A program made the translations under genes and the position numbers. A stretch of DNA of 64,000 bases from Sambucus nigra (Eukaryota; Streptophyta; Magnoliopsida; Dipsacales; Adoxaceae). Positions 59,010 to 64,000 of the stretch are shown here, piece after piece. Position 1 is the first letter of the stretch. Each line of letters starts with the position of its first letter. The stretch lies in the NCBI GenBank assembly GCA_949130495.1, contig OX422207.1, positions 368,487,868-368,551,867 of the forward strand. The letters run 5' to 3'. The notes beneath the pieces are model-generated. The model was not told the origin of the DNA and did not search any database. It saw only the letters and a program-made list of their open reading frames with translations.

Positions 59010-61200
59010 GTGAACAAATATCTAGGTTAGGCTTAAAAACATGCCCATTAGAGGTTAAAAACCCAAACTAACCCTGAAACGGTCCAGTAAGCAGCACAAA
59101 CACCTCGCACGGGACCGATGTAACTCATAGGAACTGACCGCGTAGTCACAGGGCTCCTGGATTGAGAATATGACGATAATTTGAAAATATCTACACTTTG
59201 ATTTAAAAACATGCTATTAGTGGGTGAAAGCCTAAACTAATCCCAAAATGGCCCCATAAGAGGCATGAAAATCTCGCACATGACCAATGTAACTCGCAAG
59301 AATTAATTGCGTAGTCACAAGACTCCCGATTTGAGAATATGATGATAATTTGAAAATATCTAAACTAGGCTTAAAAATAAGATATTAAAAGGGTGAAAAC
59401 CCAAACCAGCCCCCAAACGGCCCCATAATAGGCATAAACCATCTCCCACTGGACTAATATAACTTGTAGCAACTAACTGCATAGTCAAGGGGTACCGATT
59501 TGAGAATATGACGATAATTTAAAAATATATAGATTAGTCTTAAAAACATTTTATTAGAGGGTGAAAACTCAAACCAACGCCCAAACGACCTTGTAAGAGG
59601 CATGGACACCTCGCACGGGACCAATGTAACTCGTAGGAATTTATCGCGTAGTCGTGGGACTTCCAGTTTGAGAATATGATGACATTTTGAATATTTCTAG
59701 ATTACGCTTGAAAAAAGATGTTAAAGGGTGAAAATCCAAACCAACCACTAAATGACCCTGCAAGAGGTGTGAACACCTAACATGAGACCAATGTAACTTG
59801 TAGGAACTGACAGTATAGTCATGGAACTCCAGATTTCAAACTATCATGATTGTTTGAAAATATATATACTTTGACTTAAAAGCAAGCCATTAATATGTTG
59901 AAAACCCAAATAACCCGCCAAACGACCCCATATGAGACATGGACACCTCACATGGGACCAATATAACATGTATGAATTGATCACATAGTCACGGGTCTCC
60001 TTCTTTGAGAATCTGATGATAAATTGATAACATCTAGATTAATCTTAAAAGCAAGTTGTTAAAAGGGTTAAAACCCAAACCAGCCCCCAAACGACCCCAT
60101 AAGAGGTATGAACACCTCACACGGGACCAATATAACTCTTGGAATGTGGTCGCGTAGTCACGGGTCTCCCAATTTGATAATATGATTGTAATTTGAAAAT
60201 ATCTTGATTAGGCTTAAAAGCATGTCATTAGAGGGTGAAAACCCAAACTAGTGCCCAAATAGCCTCGTAAAAGGCAATAACACCTCATACGGGACCAATG
60301 CAACTCGTAGGAACTGATCACATAGTCGAGGGACTCCCAGTTTGAGAATATGACAATAATTTGAAAATATCTAGATTACGCTTAAAAACAAATAGTTAAA
60401 GGGTGAAAACCCAAACCAGACGCTCAAATGGCCCCTTAAAAGGCATTGACACCTCCCACGAGACCAATGTAACTTGTAGGAACTGATCGCGTAGTTACTG
60501 GACTTCTTGTTTGAGAATATGACAATGATTTGAAAACATCTAGATTAGGCTTAAAAAGAAGTCGTTAAAAGGGCGAAAAACTAAACGAGTATCGAATGCC
60601 CCGTAAGAGGAATAAACACCTCACACAGGATGAATGTAACTTGTAGAAACTGGTCGCATAGTCAAGGGTCTCTCAGTTTATGAATAGGAAGATAATTTGA
60701 AAATATTTAGATTAAGCTCAAAAACATACTATTAGAGGGGAAAACCTAAGCCAACCCGCAAATGGCCCCATAAGAGGCATTGACACCTCACACGAGATCA
60801 ATGTAACTTATAGCAAATGATTGCAGAGTCATAGGTCTCCCAGTTTGAGAATCTGACGATAATTTGAAAATATCTAGATTCGGTTTGAAAAGAAGGTGTT
60901 AAAGGGTGAACACCTAAACCAGACCTCAAACGGCCTCGTTAGAGGAATGAACACCTTGCACATGATCAATGTAACTTATATAAAGTGACCGCGTAGTCAC
61001 GAGTATCACGATTTGAGAAAATAATGATAATTTAAAAATATTTAGATTATTCTTAAAAACATGCCGTTTGAGGGCGAAAACTCAAACTAGTTCTCAAATA
61101 GCCCTGTAAGAGGCACTAACACCTCACATGGGACTACTGTAACTCATTGGAACTGACCACGTAGTCACGACACTTTCGGTTTGATAATATAATAAAAATA
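59010..61200. repeat. Tandem array, about 169-bp unit, about 13 copies
   Basis: The marker TGAGAATATGACGATAATTTG recurs near 59165, 59333, 59502, 59671, 59835, 60005, 60173, 60342, 60511, 60680, 60845, 61014 and 61181, a steady spacing of 164-171 bases. Each unit also has GGGTGAAAACCCAAACCA, an AACGGCCCCATAAGAGGCAT block, CACCTCACACGGGACCAATG and GCGTAGTCACGGG. Copies diverge by substitutions with few length changes. No unit has an open frame. Confidence 0.92.
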
Positions 61201-61764
61201 ATTGTAACTCCTATATGGAATTTTTCAGTGTGAATAAGATTTTTTTAAAATTACGTGGTTACTAATATCATCTCCTTTTTGTATGCTATTTTTTGCAGGA
61301 TAATATTTTATCGTTAGATTTTTTCAACGTGGAACACAAGAAGAAGTCGATGGTTTATAACAAGGGGATTATTTACTTAATGTCATTAATATTCAGGATT
61401 CTAACTTTTATGTGATATGGCCGTGCCGACTTTTGTAGTTTTATTGTTAGCTTTTATAGTCGTGAAGCATTTTGTAATATTATTTTTATATTTTATGACT
61501 GTGCGCACTATACATTGAGCAGGTTTTAGAATGTCCAGAATATAGAGGAAATGTTGCCTGAATTTTTTTGGTATATCAACTATTAAGACTTGTAATATTT
61601 TGAAGTTTGTATGTACATTAGTTTATCAACAAAGAGCAATATTCACAATTTGTGAATTTTCTTGATTTGTTTTTCAAATAATAAATATTTTTCCTATCAG
61701 ATTTGGAATTTGTTGATTTTTTGGATTTGTTTTCAAAAAATAATTTTATTTTATTAATTGAAAA

Positions 61765-62100
61765 ATCTATCACATTTTAAAATCGTGCTAAAACTGTATC
61801 AAATTTTAAAATTTGAGTATGGTTATAAAAAAAATTGGCGTGCGTTATAGTCGTGCCAAAAATGTGCTAGAAATTTGAAAATCTAGCACTGTTTATAATC
61901 GTTCTAGAAGGGTGTCAGAATAAATATCTGACACGGTTTAAAAGTGTGCCAAAATCATGCAAGATTATACTCTAGAATAGTTTAAAATCATGCTTGATTG
62001 GGAAATTTGGCACGTTTTTAAGCAGTGTAAGAAAATATAGCACCCCTAATTCTAGCACGATTTTAAACCATGCTAGATTAGGTCTGGCATGATTTTTAAC
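61765..62100. repeat. Right subterminal repeats of F
   Basis: Many CTGACACGGTTTAAAAGTGTGCC-like hairpin units, more decayed than E's. The minus-strand frame at 61972-62175 is a product of these repeats. Confidence 0.85.
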
Positions 62101-62130
62101 CAGTATCATATTATTGTTTTTGGTGTAATG

Positions 62131-63790
62131 TATGTCCTGCAATCTTTCATATTTAAAATGGTTTCTCACTCCCATTAGATACCCTTAGACCCTCATCTAC
62201 AGTTCATACCTAATGCATCTATTTGAAACACCCCAGTTATGCTACCCAACCTTAATAGTATCACTACTCGTCTTGGTTCCATATGTTTCCTTATGCCCCA
62301 CGCCTACTTTTATTGAACTTAGAATTCACATAAAGTATTTTCATCAGCTTAGTCATGATAAATATCATTTATAATCTAACCAATTGATTTCATATAACTT
62401 CATACTAGTTATTAATATCATTTTCTCACATTAGTGTCATGTACCCATATATATTTGTATCACACTTATATATGTACTTACACATAGCATCCTCGAGTTG
62501 TCGTCCTGAATGCATATAAATTTACTATTCTTAATATGCTTTAGTTCCACCGTATATATATTTACACACACGTACATATACATAATTACAAATCACATCA
62601 AGTGTACATACATATATATCGCTCCTTATATACGTATAACTAACATCCCTCAGAGAATTATCTCGCTGGATGCAAACATCCCTCGAAGCATTGCCCTGCT
62701 AGATTCATATCTCTAGCATATAGTGATGCACTAGGGATATATACCTCTACCTGGCCACCAGGTCGACATTGCTACTGCCAAACCCAAAGAGTAACATAAT
62801 TTGGAAGGAGTCATAGTTCTACCTCCATGGGTCATAAGCATACCACATTACCCCACTGGAGTCAAAACTCACATAGGGTGGTCATGCGACAAACCTATGA
62901 CTTGGGAATCGATGCTATAGTTGCTAGGATTCATCGAGGTAAACTGCCCACTATTCCCAATCTCCACTAATAGAGTCCTCTACCGTAGTTATATTTCACA
63001 TATATAAAATAAACATTTATAATCGTACATATATATATATATATATATATATTGTCTCTATACCCATATATTTATGCACATAAACCCGGTTCAGCGTGCA
63101 TGTCACTCGTAGCAATAGCCTTAATTTTTACGAGTCCAAATCCCGACTCCTGAATATATAAGTAATCCCTTACTTATTTTTAATTCACAATTATAATTTC
63201 ATTCTGGATACGAAACTTTCACAAACCAACCCGTATTCCAAATTCCATCTGAATTCCTAATCGAACCTATTAATTTATTTCTATGTGTCGTTCGTCCCAG
63301 ACACCCTCAATTTTACACCACGAATTCATCCCGACTATCCCAGGTATTTAATAACGATTCTAAATATTTTTCAGATGTCCTAATCTAATCTACGGACATA
63401 CCCAAAAAAACCTGGAACCAATCGAACTAACAAAACCATTTGAACCACTCCACCTAGCCAAGCAGGGAAGCTGAACCAGTTCGCCCCTAGGAACAAGCCA
63501 AAATGGAGTTGTCATGTCTGTTACGGATTTTCACCCACTTTCTCTACAAATATGAGAATAAAAACTCATCCCAACACACATTAAACCTGCCCTATCAATC
63601 TCACTAATAAGGGTACATATCCTATGGATTCAATTCACCCAAAACTCATTCGAAATCATGGGATTTAGTCATTAATTTTCCAGAATCAATTGACCTTAAT
63701 TCTAATACCAATTTACACTATTTTCCAGAATTATAAATTAAGAACACACCTATTCTCATCATAATTAAAACTCAAAATTCTCATCAAGAT
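62131..63790 (-). repeat. Right (5') LTR of C, part 2
   Basis: Aligns with 39780-41297 and 48790-49035 of the left LTR, with CGAGTTGTC(C/G)TCC, CACTAGGGATATATACCTCT and ACCTGGCCAC in common. It shows the unoccupied site of E near 63535-63555. (TA)n at about 63030-63052. Confidence 0.85.
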
Positions 63791-64000
63791 TCACTCTTCA
63801 AAGGTTCAGACCTACATATTAGGGGCAAGTGGATTAATCTTTACGATTCTAGCATGTATCATGTTCATATTAGTATAGTTGTAGAATTCTGAATATTTAC
63901 ATGATTTAAAGATAAACTATGGAGTTTTTGAATTAGTCCCTTCAAATGAGAAATATATAGATTTAATCTAGGATGATCATATAATATTATCTCCGAATTG
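63791..64000. other. Sequence no longer matching the LTR of C
   Basis: From about 63790 the match to the left LTR (which continues at 49035-49873) is lost. About 840 bases of LTR are still expected. Either another insertion starts here or the LTR is rearranged. The window ends before this can be resolved. Confidence 0.5.

Larger units (their letters stand above)
54469..62130. mobile_element. CACTA-like element F, non-autonomous
   Basis: 7662 bp. The right end TTTTTGGTGTAATG is one base off the CACTA terminus, and the left end TCCTAGACCAAAAA is a three-base variant. TAT is duplicated at 54466-54468 and 62131-62133. The left LTR of C has the unoccupied site near 39776-39790. Both ends carry many GGCACGGTTTAAAACCGTGCC-like subterminal repeats. 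No transposase frame is recognisable. The interior holds unidentified AT-rich DNA, a foldback element and a 169-bp tandem array. Confidence 0.8.

Noticed and set aside
59010..61200. 169-bp array as a CRISPR or coding repeat protein
   Set aside because: Every unit has stops in all frames, and the whole unit repeats with no unique spacer.

Overview
This window is plant nuclear DNA, almost certainly eudicot. It is AT-rich, full of (AT)n, (CT)n, (GT)n and (CA)n microsatellites, and built mostly from nested transposable elements: Ty3/gypsy chromovirus (Tekay/Del-like), Ty1/copia and CACTA (En/Spm). One host gene stands out: a three-exon R2R3-MYB transcription factor of subgroup 14 (RAX / MYB36 / MYB68 / MYB84 type) at 25104-26296. 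It sits in about 4 kb of low-repeat DNA between two TE nests. I saw no rRNA gene, tRNA gene or CRISPR array.

Left nest (1 to about 24570). A decayed copia element on the minus strand is the host. Its reverse-transcriptase region is split by gypsy element A (+, 1063-22216, target-site duplication ATAAA). A is in turn split by gypsy element B (+, 6296-16999, duplication CCCAT). B is the best-preserved element. It has about 2.93-kb LTRs, a tRNA-Met-type primer site, gag, protease, RT, RNase H, integrase and a chromodomain-like tail, broken by a few stops and frameshifts. A keeps roughly 3-kb LTRs but only remnants of gag, protease and integrase.

MYB island (about 24570-28616). It holds the promoter with a composite (CT)n(GT)n(TA)n tract, the MYB gene with a long (AT)n in intron 1, and about 2.3 kb of downstream DNA with no recognisable gene.

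Right nest (28617 to 64000). A candidate LTR-plus-primer-site fragment (28617-29555) is followed by minus-strand gypsy element C, which runs off the right edge. Both LTRs of C carry younger insertions. The left LTR holds gypsy D (+, 29871-39549, duplication CTAGG) and the CACTA element E (41298-48789, duplication TTT). The right LTR holds a second CACTA-like element F (54469-62130, duplication TAT). Because C has two LTR copies, each insertion has an uninterrupted counterpart in the other copy, which independently supports the boundaries. E carries a decayed TNP2-type transposase gene and a second TNPA/Transposase_24-like gene. F has no recognisable transposase but contains about 13 copies of a roughly 169-bp tandem repeat and a small foldback element.

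The most unusual signal is a short palindrome-rich module at nearly the same offset (about 1.11-1.14 kb from the LTR start) in all six LTRs of the three plus-strand gypsy families A, B and D. Each family has a different core (GATCGATC, TTCGAACGA, and CGCGCGA with GCTCGAGC-like). A similar motif style appears in the LTR of the copia element. All calls come from reading the sequence by eye; no database search was possible.
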